Below, piece after piece: positions 44,204 through 55,470 of a DNA stretch of 64,000 nt. A program made the position numbers and the translations under genes. Positions within the stretch are counted from its first letter, which is position 1. Each line of letters begins with the position of its first letter. The stretch spans positions 40,635,587 through 40,699,586 of the forward strand of contig CAMGYJ010000007.1 of the NCBI GenBank assembly GCA_946122785.1, written 5' to 3'. This DNA comes from Linum tenue. Lineage: Eukaryota; Streptophyta; Magnoliopsida; Malpighiales; Linaceae. The notes below the pieces were generated by a model, which made no database searches, was not told the DNA's origin, and saw nothing but the letters and a program-made list of their open reading frames with translations.

Positions 44204-47200
44204 TTAGATATCGATAATATTAGCAAATGGGTTTTCTATAAGTATCCTCAAACCTCTCGCTGATTTTACTCTTGAAACTCCCACATAGAGTTGGCCGTGG
44301 CTAAAAACTGGTTCAGGCAAATATATCCCAACTTTTTCAAGCGTTTGTCCTTGGCTTTTGTTTATAGTCATTGCATAGCATAATCGCACAGGAAATTGCC
44401 TCCTTTTAAGTATAAAGGGCCACTTAGAGTTCTCCACATTCAACACTATTCTTGGTATAACGACCTCATCAGTGTCATAAGAACCGCCCATAATGTTGCC
44501 TTTTATATAATTGTCTCTCAAAGATGTGATCATGATCCTTGTGCCATTGCATAAACCAAGACCAGGATTCAAGTTGCGTAGGAGCATAACTGGTGTGTTT
44601 ACCTTTATTGTGAGCTCATGGTCTGGCACTCCGTTGAATGTAAGAGTGTTGAGAAACTCAGTTGGATAGCTTTCGTCGAATGAATCTGCTGTTTCTGTCG
44701 ATAGCAATAGTGAGTCTGAGCTGTAATAGGTTGTCGAGTTTCCTGGAACACGTTGAAGCATGTAATTATTGATTATAGAGACAGTTGCATTGGTTGGAGT
44801 AACCATGGCTCTAGTGGTGAGGTATGATGGGTGCCTATGGTTATGAGGAAACGAATCATATATGTCATCTGCAATTGACTCAACAGGATCATTTCCGGGA
44901 TCAATCAAGAATAGATGTGGTATCTGTATCCAATCCATTGGAGCATCTTCTCTGAATGATGTTGTTTTTAGCCTTCCATCTCCTAAGGCAAGAACCCATT
45001 CTGGAAATGTGTACCCATGTATAAGATGCTGATCAGCATATTGTACGGTTGTGATTCGCATGTTTGTAGACAGTTGCATCACTTTGAAATAACTCCATAA
45101 CTTGGACCTAGTCAATGAACCATCAACAGTTTGTTCACGGCCAGCCTCGGTGATAACCGGAAGAGTTTGCCGAAAATCGCCACCAAAAAGGATAGTCTTT
45201 CCTCCAAATGGTTTGTAACGTTCTCCATGCAGTGGAACATTTAATATATCGCATAAACTTCGATCTACTGCTTCAAAAGCTTTTCGATGTGTCATAGGAG
45301 CCTCATCCCATATGATTAAGGATGCTTCTTTTAATAGATCATCCAAATGTGTACCGTGTTTAATTGGACATGTTGATGTTGCATCCAGAATGAGAGGGAT
45401 TTTGAATCTTAAATGTGCCGTTGTTGCTTTGGGAAGAAGTGTCGCTGAAATCCCCGATGATGCGACCAGAACAACTATCTTCCCCCAACTCCTAAGCTTT
45501 GCTGTAATTACATTATAGAGATACGTTTTGCATGTACCTCCGTGACCATATAGGAAGAAAGCACGACCCATCTTGTTGTGCACTGAGTTGATGACTGCTG
45601 AATATACATTGGTTTGCTCAATATTCAGAGATTTCAACATAGAAGTGGCTAATACATGTTGCTGGTTTGTATCAAAAGCTAGATGCTCGTTTATGAGTGG
45701 GTTCTCGCCAGTATCGCATGGACCATCGGATGGGAGTGGAAGATTAGAGTCCTCAAGAGTCATTGAGTGTGAGCTCAACATAGCTTGTAGTTGATGTAGA
45801 ACCCAGTTATGTAATCGTTCGTCGCTAGGCCTCATAGTTTGATCCCTGAGATTCTTGGCTGAACTGTATGCATAATCTTCAGACATAGACTTCCAAGAAG
45901 AACTGAACAATGTGATCGGGCTAGGTATTTCACAAAATATAAGCATCGACACGAAAGTGTTTCGAATCACCCGTGGCATGCTAGAAGATGAAATATCACT
46001 TAGCACTCGTATCCACTCCGAAGAGTCTGATAAAAGGCCCAATCTTCCACAAGCTTTTTCAAAATCTGAACAAAGTTCTCCATTGACAGTTCTCAGATGA
46101 GCATAACTGATAGCGCCGCGAACTTTCGTGAGCAGCATTCGGAGGAAAAAAACATCGCCAGAACCTGGCGGAACATATGAAATTATGCCTATAGCAAATC
46201 CTTTTTTGCGAGGACTCCACTCTTTACAGTCAGGTAGCCAAGTGTAGTTGTTTGGTGTCTGTGCATATGTAAGAATTCTTGCTTGGGGATCCCTACGATT
46301 AAGCGCAAACCATTCTGTTAAATGTGTCTTACCGGCGTATGGATTCCCCAAAATATTCCGAACATTGGACTGCTTCTTATAAGGTATTTTTTGCTGGCCG
46401 TCCAAGTGAACTCCCAAGCGCACTACTGCTGGTTCTCTTACATGTATTGGATATTCATTCAGCCTCCATATAGCTTCATAAGATGACAACGATCGGCAGT
46501 CAATGAATTGTTGAATTTCATCTCTATGTCTCACAGGCTGCACTTCTGGATTGCTCTGGGGTGCATTAGCATTTTCAGCAATCACTAATGACCTGTCCGA
46601 CCCTTTTGTCACATATTTGAAAAGATATTTAATAAGTTTTCCTTTGTGACATACCTCAACATTGATATGAGCCTGCATTCTCACTAACAAATTTCTTTTG
46701 TATGGGACAACATGTCGATTGTCGAGGACTGAACTTCCCTTTTGAACCTATATGCCAGAGTTAGATCTTCTGTAGATGACATTTCCGAATTTGTCAAATG
46801 ACGTTGTCGAGTTAAACTCTTTTGGGAATTGTTTCGAACATCTTCCGTTTGAGGGCCGTTTATTGTCTCGCATGCACGGTGCATTTGTGTTTGCTTCTCC
46901 ACATGGGCCATGTAAAATATATTTGCAAACAACCTCATATCCAACTGGATCTTCTTGAGGGTCAGGGAGTTCGGCTGAGATGACTTCATCAATATCATTT
47001 GTTGTCCTTAGTTTATTCTCTTCAGCCAGCCAAACCAGCAAGTGTATGTGAGGCAAACCTTTTTTTTTTTTGAAACTCCACTGTATACATTACTGGTGCA
47101 AAGCATAACTTGTTAGAAAGGGAAGTATCCAAAATATTTGCATTGAAAAGTAAGTAATCGCTAATACTACCCAAATTATATTAAATGATCATACTGCTCT

Positions 47201-49124
47201 TACTTGCGATTGTCTTCCCAAAGTAGGAGTTTTTCTTAATGTCGTCGATGAGAATGCTCAGCTTTATGTGGAAAACCCTCGAAACCACCATTGGTTTGTC
47301 CGAACAATTTGGGCCAACAATGTCATGAACAGCTTCAGTTATTTCTTCCCACAATGAATTACACGTAAATGTAATAAATAGATCTGGATTTCCATAGAAC
47401 TCGACCACCGCCATTGCATCGTGATATAATTGTTGCATATATCGTGGGTTGCCTATATTAGTCCCAGGGAGCACTACATGACCCACTTTATCCCCATCAA
47501 GATCACCTCGCGCCATTGCATCTTGTAAGCCTTGATAAACTTCAGCTAAGCAGTGGCTGATGGTAGCGTAAAAAAGCTAGCCTATTTAGCTCTATTGATG
47601 AATAGGCGTCTATGCAAAAATGCTGAAGAGCTTTTCCAGCCTGAACAATTGCATGGCCTTCGTTGATGCGATATTGGAGCCTAAATGCATAGTACTCACA
47701 CTGAGTAACAAACTGTCGACGCATAGAAGGAGGACAGAAAGCTGACCTGTACTTGATAAGTGGATGATAGCCATCCTCTCCATATGGAAATAAGAGTGGG
47801 GAATGCAATGCATCAAATTTTGGATTGAGACTTGTAACTCTTCAAACCCTCATATATGTGATCAACAATGATATCTCGATCCTCTCTGTCCGGAATAAAA
47901 TCGCCCGGTATAAGTGCCGCGATTTCAGTGCTGCTGGGCAAGTCATACTGTCGATTTCTGCTCTTAGCTCCAAAAATTCTAAGCTTTAAACTTGTTGTTG
48001 CAGAATCTTGCAGCTGCTGCCGAACCCGCCTGAACGTTTTGACAAGTTCATTATGCTGATCTAACATTTGAAGCAATAAAGTGAGCAGTTCTAGTATAAG
48101 AGACCATCACGGGAAGCAAAGTTCGCCAACCGGTTGTCAATTTCATTCTCAGGTTCGAAAATATAGAGCTGAGCAAACTTTGGTTTTTCACCATCAGGAG
48201 GCAGCAATGAACCAATTCTATGATAATTTTCTCCACATATGACCATTGAATAGGGTCCCCTTCCAGAGAGAGAGCGAGGGTCGATAGAAGCGCCAAATGA
48301 TGTGAAGCACAATGAACCATTATACGGTCTAATGTTATCCCTGAAATGCTTCGACATAGCGCCACCATCAAACCGCAGAAGTTCAGCCAACAAATGTGGA
48401 GGTTGTGCTATAAGCGGCAGACCAACACGACCTTTTTAACAACATAATCCATAAATTGGATTAGTTGTTGCTCGACGCCGATCGAGTCTTTCCATATCCC
48501 AAAACAAAGCACCACATAATTTACAGACACATTCTGGCTGACCAATTCTGAGAATATCATTGTGTAGTGGCTTCCTAGCTGTGGGAATATGCCTACTACA
48601 GGATGGGACCTCATCTGACCGCCGCCGACTTGGACGATCAGTTTTTCGACGGTTAGCCTCTGTTACTCGATCGCTGTTATTGTAACATTCAGCCTCTACA
48701 TCAGGGCTCCCTTGTTCCTGATGAAAAATGGATCGAGTTATATCTCTGGATCCTAATTGTTTCATGGTCTGATAGCGCGATTTCTTTGGCCATGATGAAT
48801 CTGATATATGCACTGCAAACATAAGAGTAAGCGATAATAAGCGCCCGATTCGCACGGTAATTATCAGCGCATAATATGTTCATGGGTATTCCATACTTCA
48901 AATAGCAGATATAGCATAATATTGAACTCATCACCTGCTGTTGACGGCGAAACTTGATGAAGATTCTGAGATGACCCCTGTATGTTGTTCTGAGTCTCGG
49001 TAGCTATATCCCCAAACACAGCTGAAGAAGTTGTAAGATCCTCCGATGTTTGCTTGGGAAGTTCAACTCTAGGTCTCTTACGTGTCAAAGTGTGATATTG
49101 AGATTTTCTTATTCTCGGCGGCAT
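44204..49124 (-). pseudogene. Helitron Rep-helicase: broken Rep region, long Pif1 helicase frame
   Basis: The protein would nick, unwind and replicate the Helitron. The Rep half is split over several frames (breaks near 48080, 47810, 47530, 47060). Recognisable parts are the Helitron-like N domain FYGNPDLFITFTCN (about 47400-47355), the HUH motif LPHIHLLVWL (about 47060-47030) and the catalytic Tyr region [12 protein letters not shown] (about 46640-46605). From 46690 to 44204 one frame of 828 codons is open and carries the Pif1-type helicase: Walker A GHGGTCKT (about 45551-45528, Cys where Gly is usual), Walker [10 protein letters not shown] (about 45322-45296), [11 protein letters not shown] and the C-terminal [13 protein letters not shown] run of 13 T at about 47062-47074 lies just upstream of the HUH motif and probably caused one frameshift. 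Confidence 0.85.
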
Positions 49125-50134
49125 TGCTGCACAGCGAAGACAAAAAATGGGAAAAGATCAACACCATTTACTGGCGAGATGATTCATTAATTGGTTCCAA
49201 ACGAATAGAAACGGATTCGGATATATTGAATGAGGAAGTGGTGAAAATGAATAACAGTGACTGCTCTTACATACTCAGGAGACTCATTGATAACAAATAT
49301 AAATGAGAAATCACTCTACCTTCGACAATCAGGAACGTGATGGTTGTATAGATGAGTATCCAAATTCGTTAGGCAAGCAAAGGATACGAATGAGCAAATC
49401 TGAGATGAAGTATAAGAGTGGGGGGAGAGATGTTTCTGAAGAAGTTAACATAAACCCAATGAGCAAGAAAACCTATATTAAAATGTGCCATCATGGATAT
49501 CAGAGCTATGCATAAGTATCTATCTATATTAAAATGTGTTATTATGGGAATGTGAGACATGCATTAGTATATTACTTACTAACTCAAAAAATATCTAACC
49601 TTATACTTGATTACTAAATTGAAGAAAAGCAATCATTTTAGTTTGGTCTTTGTATAAAAAGAGGCCGCACCATGTTAAGAACATACATTCCCATCGCAGA
49701 TTGCATGAGCGTGTTTCCTTTTCGGAACGCGCGAGCTCAATTGGAATGCATAAACTATATTAACGAATTAAAAAGTACATTCCTATCTAACTACTCGATA
49801 ATTATACATGTTCAAGCGTGCGTTTTTATGTCCGTGGTTTTCACATAAGGTTGAACATGCTCCGATGATCGTGGTAACTAAATTTTTAGAAGTTAACCTC
49901 TAATAAAACATAGGTTTGTTGGGTCTTAAGAGGAAGAATCAACGAAATCTCAGTAGAACTGGAACACGACAACGCTAAGAATTGGCATTCACCGAAGCTG
50001 AAAATTGAAATTGCCTATTCACCCAACAATAAGCAAAACTAACATTATATATATAGCACCCGGTAAGATCAAACAGCATGGCGGCAATATTGCAGTGAGC
50101 AACCACGCAAAAGTTATACAGTATAACATAAAGC
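49125..50134. other. region right of the Helitron genes, no gene recognised
   Basis: No protein-coding content is recognised. A GC-rich imperfect hairpin (GCGTGTTTCC-TTTT-CGGAACGCGC) lies at about 49707-49730 in otherwise AT-rich DNA. Confidence 0.4.
49473..49569. repeat. tandem duplication, period 51 bp
   Basis: Two diverged units start CTATATTAAAATGTG (49473 and 49524) and end GCATAAGTAT / GCATTAGTAT. TCTATATTAAAATGTG resembles the 5' ends of dicot Helitrons, but it faces the plus strand, opposite to the Helitron at 41-49 kb. Confidence 0.6.
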
Positions 50135-50142
50135 AAAAGCAC

Positions 50143-50527
50143 CAAGGTTGTCAAACCGGTTTAAGTCATTGAGCCGGTCAAGCAAGGGGTTTGAGGTTTA
50201 ATGGTCTGATCGGGGTCCGGCCGGTTTGAGCCGTTTTAGACGTTTTCTAAATATATATACAAATAAGGTAGTAATTAAAGATTTAATGAGTAAAATAAAA
50301 CTTATCTTACATATATCTATTAAAACCTTAGTTTCAACAAAATAAATCTACCTAACATCCATGATCCACCCACCATTTCCCTTCTTTCGTTCCTCTTCTT
50401 CTCTTCCCCCACTCTTCTTCTCCCTCTGTAGGGGTCAGACCGGGGGGCTTTCTGGAGGCCGTTTTGAAGCCTGACTCGGGTCGGACCGGGTCCAACCGGG
50501 GGGTTCGATAGGGGCTTAACAACCTTG
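50143..50527. mobile_element. hAT-type MITE (385 bp) with perfect target duplication
   Basis: Ends CAAGGTTGTCAAACCGG and, reversed, CAAGGTTGTTAAGCCCC, flanked by a perfect 8-bp AAAAGCAC (50135-50142 and 50528-50535). The interior has many CCGGTT/GGACCGG strings and a C/T-rich stretch. It lies just beyond the 3' end of the RPA1-like gene. Confidence 0.85.
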
Positions 50528-50815
50528 AAAAGCACAGAGGGAATACATCCTCTGATAACATCCACATAGATACAGCCAGTACATATTTAAAACCAAAAGG
50601 GCTAAACCACGGTCGTTCAAACACAGAGAACAACTTGCAAAACAAAGTTCAACATCTCCTTCTAATATAAAATAGCTACGAATCCAAGGGCACCATCGAA
50701 CATAGATCAGTTCCTGCAACAAACAAAATAGGAAGATGAGAAACATTGTATGCACAAAAACTAACTTGCAACGAAGATGCTACGGAAAGACCGAGGAGTA
50801 ACCTTTAACCCATGA

Positions 50816-53735
50816 TCACTTCTTAAACAAAGCACGCTTTGCCGCCGAATTCTTCTGACTATCCACTGAAGAATCCCTTTCCATATTAACTCCTGCCTGC
50901 GAGGGAGCACCATGTGAAACTTGAGCGACATCGGCAGCATCCAATTTCTCCACTTTTATCCTCGCGAGTGGAGAGACCAACCTTCAACCAAATAGAGTTC
51001 CTAATTGTCAGAACCAGGGAAACAACACATGTATAAGACAATGGAGAACTGATAATGTACAATAGAAATACTTACAGCGATGCCGAAGGCGAGACAGCGG
51101 TTGAACCTAAGGGCTTCCCAGGAGATGATTCGGGGGAAGGCTTCAGAATCTTTGAAGTAGGCATAGATGAATCACGACCAACATCTTGAGAACTCACTGA
51201 CTCATCAATCCTGGCTGATCACTTGGGGACCATCGAAGCAGCAGACTGGGTAAATGGAGCGCTGGATTGGACTGCAGAAGACGCAGCCACAGTTGCAGCA
51301 GGTAGGGTGGACCCCACCTGTACACTCATCACTGAAAGCTGTGAATCGCCGAGAATCCGCGATGCAGCATCAATATCCTCGCCTCCAACATTTACAGGAA
51401 TAGGATCCCGCAAAATCCTGGGCGCAGGGCTAGAAAATCTGCAAACCATAATAACCAATTCAGACAACATCCCTAAACAACATCACAAATAAGCAAAATA
51501 AGCTTCATGAAAACCATGATCACCTCTCAATTACATCTTCCTAGTCAGCGATGTTAAACGGCACAGCTGATGCTTCAATAGGGATTGAATCTGAAACCTT
51601 TTCCTTTCCCTTTGCAGCCCTTGAAAACATATTACAAAAATTACTCACTTTAATCATGACAGATAAACCAACACAAGTCATACAGGAAACATAGCTAATA
51701 ACACCAACCTCGATGAACCTGATGGGCCTCCCACGCTACTTGCTGCACCCAGAGAGGGAGAAGCCGACGGCCGTGGCGAAGAAAACTCAAGCAAATCACC
51801 CACCACCGTAGGATCATCAAGAGGGACGACCTGGGTAACACGGAATTCACCCGAAGAGAAACCAGTAGGGCCCGGAAACGGCAACCTACAGTCAAACTTG
51901 ACATATTGCCCTCGCAATTGATGCAACTGTGGGGGCAGCTGACTAGGACGATGGAGAAACCTCGGGGCTAGGTGTGCAGCAGAAATGTTGACCATCGCAA
52001 GCGCACACCCCCCCCCCCATCAGTATAAAGCGAGCCTCGCAAGAGTTGTCCCTTAGTGTAAGCAAGAGCTTGTAGCTGAAGGAATAAAGAACATAAGCAG
52101 AAAACTCATAACAGACAACAAAGACACAAAAAACACAGATATGCAATCATACTTCACCCGGGTCTGTTCCTCATCCAGCTGCCAATCCTTTGGGCACCAA
52201 AACGAATCATCACGACGTTTCGAAACAGCCCTTGAACATAACTTGCATGAAATATAATACCAAGGTGTGCTTGACTCGACATCAACAATCACTCCACCAC
52301 AGCGATACTTTTCTTCCTACAAAAGAAAAGAAAGCACGTCACTTGCAAACACGAGACAAAAACAAAAGCATCCAACTTTTTGAGAGGAATAAGCAAAACC
52401 AGCGAGGAGTTCGTCCTAGATAAGGCCACCAACTGCCCCAAAGTCTTGGTGCGACGATCAGCATCAGTAGCAAACTCAACTGGCAGGGACGCAACAGTCT
52501 CATGTTTCTCAGCAAACCTGGCAGAGATCTAAGCACCATAAGTACAACAACATAGAGTTCTTAACACACAACACATTACACGAACACGACACGTAAAAGC
52601 GGACACAGCCCGCAATTAGCTTACCTAGATGCAAGATAATAAGCCTTAGGTACTGGCGGGTTGACTGCTACGCGAGTAGCGGCTGAACTGGATAGGACAT
52701 AATCATCTAAAAAGAAGCACAAAAGAGACAGAAGAGAGGGAAAAACCAAGCACGCTAATGCGCACCACATAATCTCGAGAAAAGGTGCATGCAATAAGGC
52801 AACCACAATGCACCCCCCAACTCATTAACCAGCAAGCCGCCAAATGCAAATATGACAGCTTCAATCGAGTTAGCCTGAGTGAGAGCAACATGATCCAACA
52901 CCGCCGAGAACTCATCCCAGAGCGTAATCGAGACCTTCGATCCACTGAGGAAGTATATAGGGACACGTAAGAAAAGCAAAAAACAAACACGACACATACA
53001 ACCAAACTCAGAAACCCAGGAAAAACGCGTAATACCTTTCATCCTCAATAATAACCGTCTGCTTGACAGCGGGACCGTTATTTGTGATCTTGTGGGATAT
53101 CCCACTGATTGAATGGAGTCTGCCAACAACATCTACCAAGAAAGACACGCAGCTGCAAAATCTTAGCAAACAAACAAAAGACATATAAGCAAAACCTAAC
53201 CCGAGAAAACAAACCCACTGACCTGTCAAGTAACGATGATTGCCGGCACGAATACTTAACTGGGAGAAAACCACAAACTCGTAAGCATCAACTGGGAAAC
53301 TCTCAGCAGGAAGAGCACAGGGCAGGAAAGAAGTCGAAGGCGAAAGACCCAAAGCCAAATCAAAAGAACACGACCGATACTGATTCGGCGGATTGCTCAG
53401 AGCAAAGGACTTTATGACATATATCATCCCAACCGAGAGATTATGACGAATACCAGCAGCCATAGAAGTTGGCGAAACGCCCTGAATCAGCATACCCTGC
53501 GCAAACCACGCCATTACGGCTCGTGAACAAAGCAAAGCGGCGAGAACAAACCAGAGCGCATAAGAGAAAACGAGAAGGGTAAGAAACTAACCATTTCGTC
53601 GGTCCAAAGAGTGCAGTAATTGTAGATACTGTTGTCCCCCGGACACTTCGACGGCCACACATGCAGTAAGCGTAGGCGCAAAGAAATCCCGGCATTGCGC
53701 GGGCCGCCGAGGTTACAAAGCAATGTGAATTCCAT
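50816..53735 (-). pseudogene. RPA1-like (replication protein A 70 kDa type) gene, 11 exons, three lesions
   Basis: Single-strand DNA-binding protein family with OB folds. Exons on the minus strand: 53735-53592, 53496-53223, 53132-53036, 52944-52814, 52706-52625, 52517-52400, 52316-52153, 52075-51709, 51619-51524, 51438-51076, 50981-50816. All junctions are GT-AG and keep phase. Typical content: VKQTVIIEDE joined to KVSITLWDEFSAVLDH (OB fold), the C-terminal zinc-type fold WYYISCKLC...FWCPKDWQLDEEQTR, and the end KRALFKK. Exon total is 2,002 nt, one more than 667 codons. The extra base fits a C11 homopolymer (52008-52018), after which the frame is lost and then regained if one base is discounted. 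Two in-frame stops follow: TAG at 51543-51541 and TGA at 51221-51219. It is either a host gene copy or the RPA of a second Helitron. The lesions look recent, or the homopolymer is an assembly error. Confidence 0.72.
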
Positions 53736-55057
53736 GTTCTGGGAGACGGAGAGAACCGAAGAGGGTGGGAACGTTTTTTTTTAGAAACAGACCAGAACGA
53801 CAGGGAAGAAGTTTTGGCGCCACAGGAGAGTATAAAAAAGAGGGACAGGAAAAGTAGCTTAAAGGGCGGTGCATGTCAGTTTATGGTCCAATAAAGAACG
53901 GAAACGTAAGGTAGGGAAAATAACACCCTCGCAAAGAGATAAGGACGGGGGGAAATAAGAAACCGCCAGGGATAGGAAGTATAAAAAGAAGCGGAGAATT
54001 TTGAGGCGCCAAAGCGGCGGGTGTCAGATACCAGGCCAAACGCAAAGAGTTATGCACTCCCCGAGGCCGAAATGCATGAGGCTGTGCAGAAAGAAGAAGC
54101 GACCATCATTGGCCGAAATTCAGAAAAGCAAGAAAAAATATACACGGCAAGAGAGAAAAGCAATGAATGACGTATAGAATGACCGGTGTAATCATTAGAA
54201 GAAGGTATAATTCTCGGTGAGGATGCTCGAAGGAAATAGAAAGCGAAGGGAGGATGAACGTGCAACTGAGGGCAACGCGGCACACACAGCAACAACGGCG
54301 GGACCCAGACGCAGGATGCTCTCATGGACTGCCAGTTGACCTTTGTCTCATGGGATGTCATATCAATGAGAGTCTTAAGTACTAAAATGAGGAGGATGCA
54401 ATTCTCTACCGAGGGGTTTCTCAAAGTTATTACAATTCCCCCGATTTCTCAGTAGTTTCACACTTTTTAGCTGAATATAGCAGTGGTAACCTGCCTAAGT
54501 ATCCTACAGGGATGAGGACACATATTCTTCCTAAAGTTCTGAGTGAAGTACCACCGGGTTGCCCTGCACCTTATGATGATCAATGCAGTTCTAAAATTTG
54601 GGTTCAACCACGGGTCTCTAGAGTTACTATTACTCAGCTTCAGTTCATTATCTAGCAAACTAGATTAATGATTGATTTACTAAACTACTCTACTAATTAC
54701 AAGTTGGGAATTCACTTAGGTATGATTCCCCCTAGCTCCTCAATTAGGTCCAAGTTGCATTTTCCTTTGGTTGATCTACTCTTGATTAAACTGCAAAAGA
54801 TCCTAAATTAGCTTGGAATCTCTTAAGCTAACCAAGCCCTCTTAGACAGAATACCCGGCAGGCGACTAGCCTTCACCGGGATAGACTGCTAAGGCGATTC
54901 ACACAGATCTCCACTACTGGAATGAATTCCAGTACAAAGCAGTGAATTGATTGACTCTCGCACAACCAATTCACCACTATCAATAAAGGAAGCTCTCTTA
55001 ACCTAATCAGATTCTATCTACCATAGGTCAAAGCAGATGATAACGATGTAATTACAT
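53736..55057. other. region between the RPA1-like gene and the retrotransposon
   Basis: Includes the upstream region of the RPA1-like gene. Two strings with GTATAAAAA plus a GGCGCC box (about 53818-53840 and 53975-54020) look like diverged copies of one promoter-like block. At 54420-55057 there is sequence of retrotransposon character without an identifiable reading frame; the 124-codon minus-strand frame at 54050-54424 is not recognised. Confidence 0.4.
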
Positions 55058-55218
55058 GATTTTATACCCCTATTTCTTATCCATTTGCGGAGCATGGTTG
55101 TGTGTTTTGGCCTATTTTACGCCGGGTTGTGCTACTTTGTCCTATTTCAGGTCCCAGGCGTCAAAGGGAAGGCCAAGCACGAGTTTCGGATCGTTTGGAA
55201 GTCGTTTGGACAAGCCAG

Positions 55219-55460
55219 GGCCAAAACACGGGCAGGAGGCCTCAGAACACGGCCGTGTTCCTGACCGTGCTTTTATGGCCGAGACTTCCCCAAGGGTGGT
55301 TTGTACCACCTAAAAAACACGGGCAGGCCTGAGGAAAACACGGCCGTGTTTTAGGCTGAGCACGACCGTGTTTTCATGCTGCCCGTGGCCGTGCTTTTAA
55401 GCCAGATGCAAAACACGGGCGGGCTGAGGCAAAGCACGGCCGTGCCCTCGACCGTGCTTT
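55219..55460 (+). repeat. palindromic minisatellite in the retrotransposon leader
   Basis: AAAACACGGGC and AACACGGCCGTGTTTT strings recur about six times in alternating orientation. The core CACGGCCGTG is a perfect 10-bp palindrome. Larger nested hairpins form between AAAACACGGGC and GCCCGTG-type strings. Closely related arrays lie at 60427-60670. Confidence 0.85.
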
Positions 55461-55470
55461 GGCCAATGAT

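Larger units (their letters stand above)
41213..49524 (-). mobile_element. autonomous-type Helitron, degraded (about 8.3 kb)
   Basis: Rolling-circle transposon on the minus strand. Its 3' end is canonical: a GC-rich hairpin followed by GATTACTAG and then host T, with host A at 41212 on the plus strand (insertion between A and T, no duplication). Internally it carries, in minus-strand order, a Rep (HUH) region, a Pif1-type helicase and an RPA-like single-strand-binding protein, the gene set of plant Helitrons. The 5' TC terminus could not be fixed; the right border is placed at about 49.5 kb because recognisable coding ends at 49124 and Helitron-5'-like strings occur at 49473-49569. Frameshifts in Rep make autonomous movement unlikely. 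Confidence 0.82.

Noticed and set aside
49703..49740. GC-rich hairpin as the 3' end of a second Helitron
   Set aside because: No CTRR tetranucleotide followed by T within about 12 bases on either strand.
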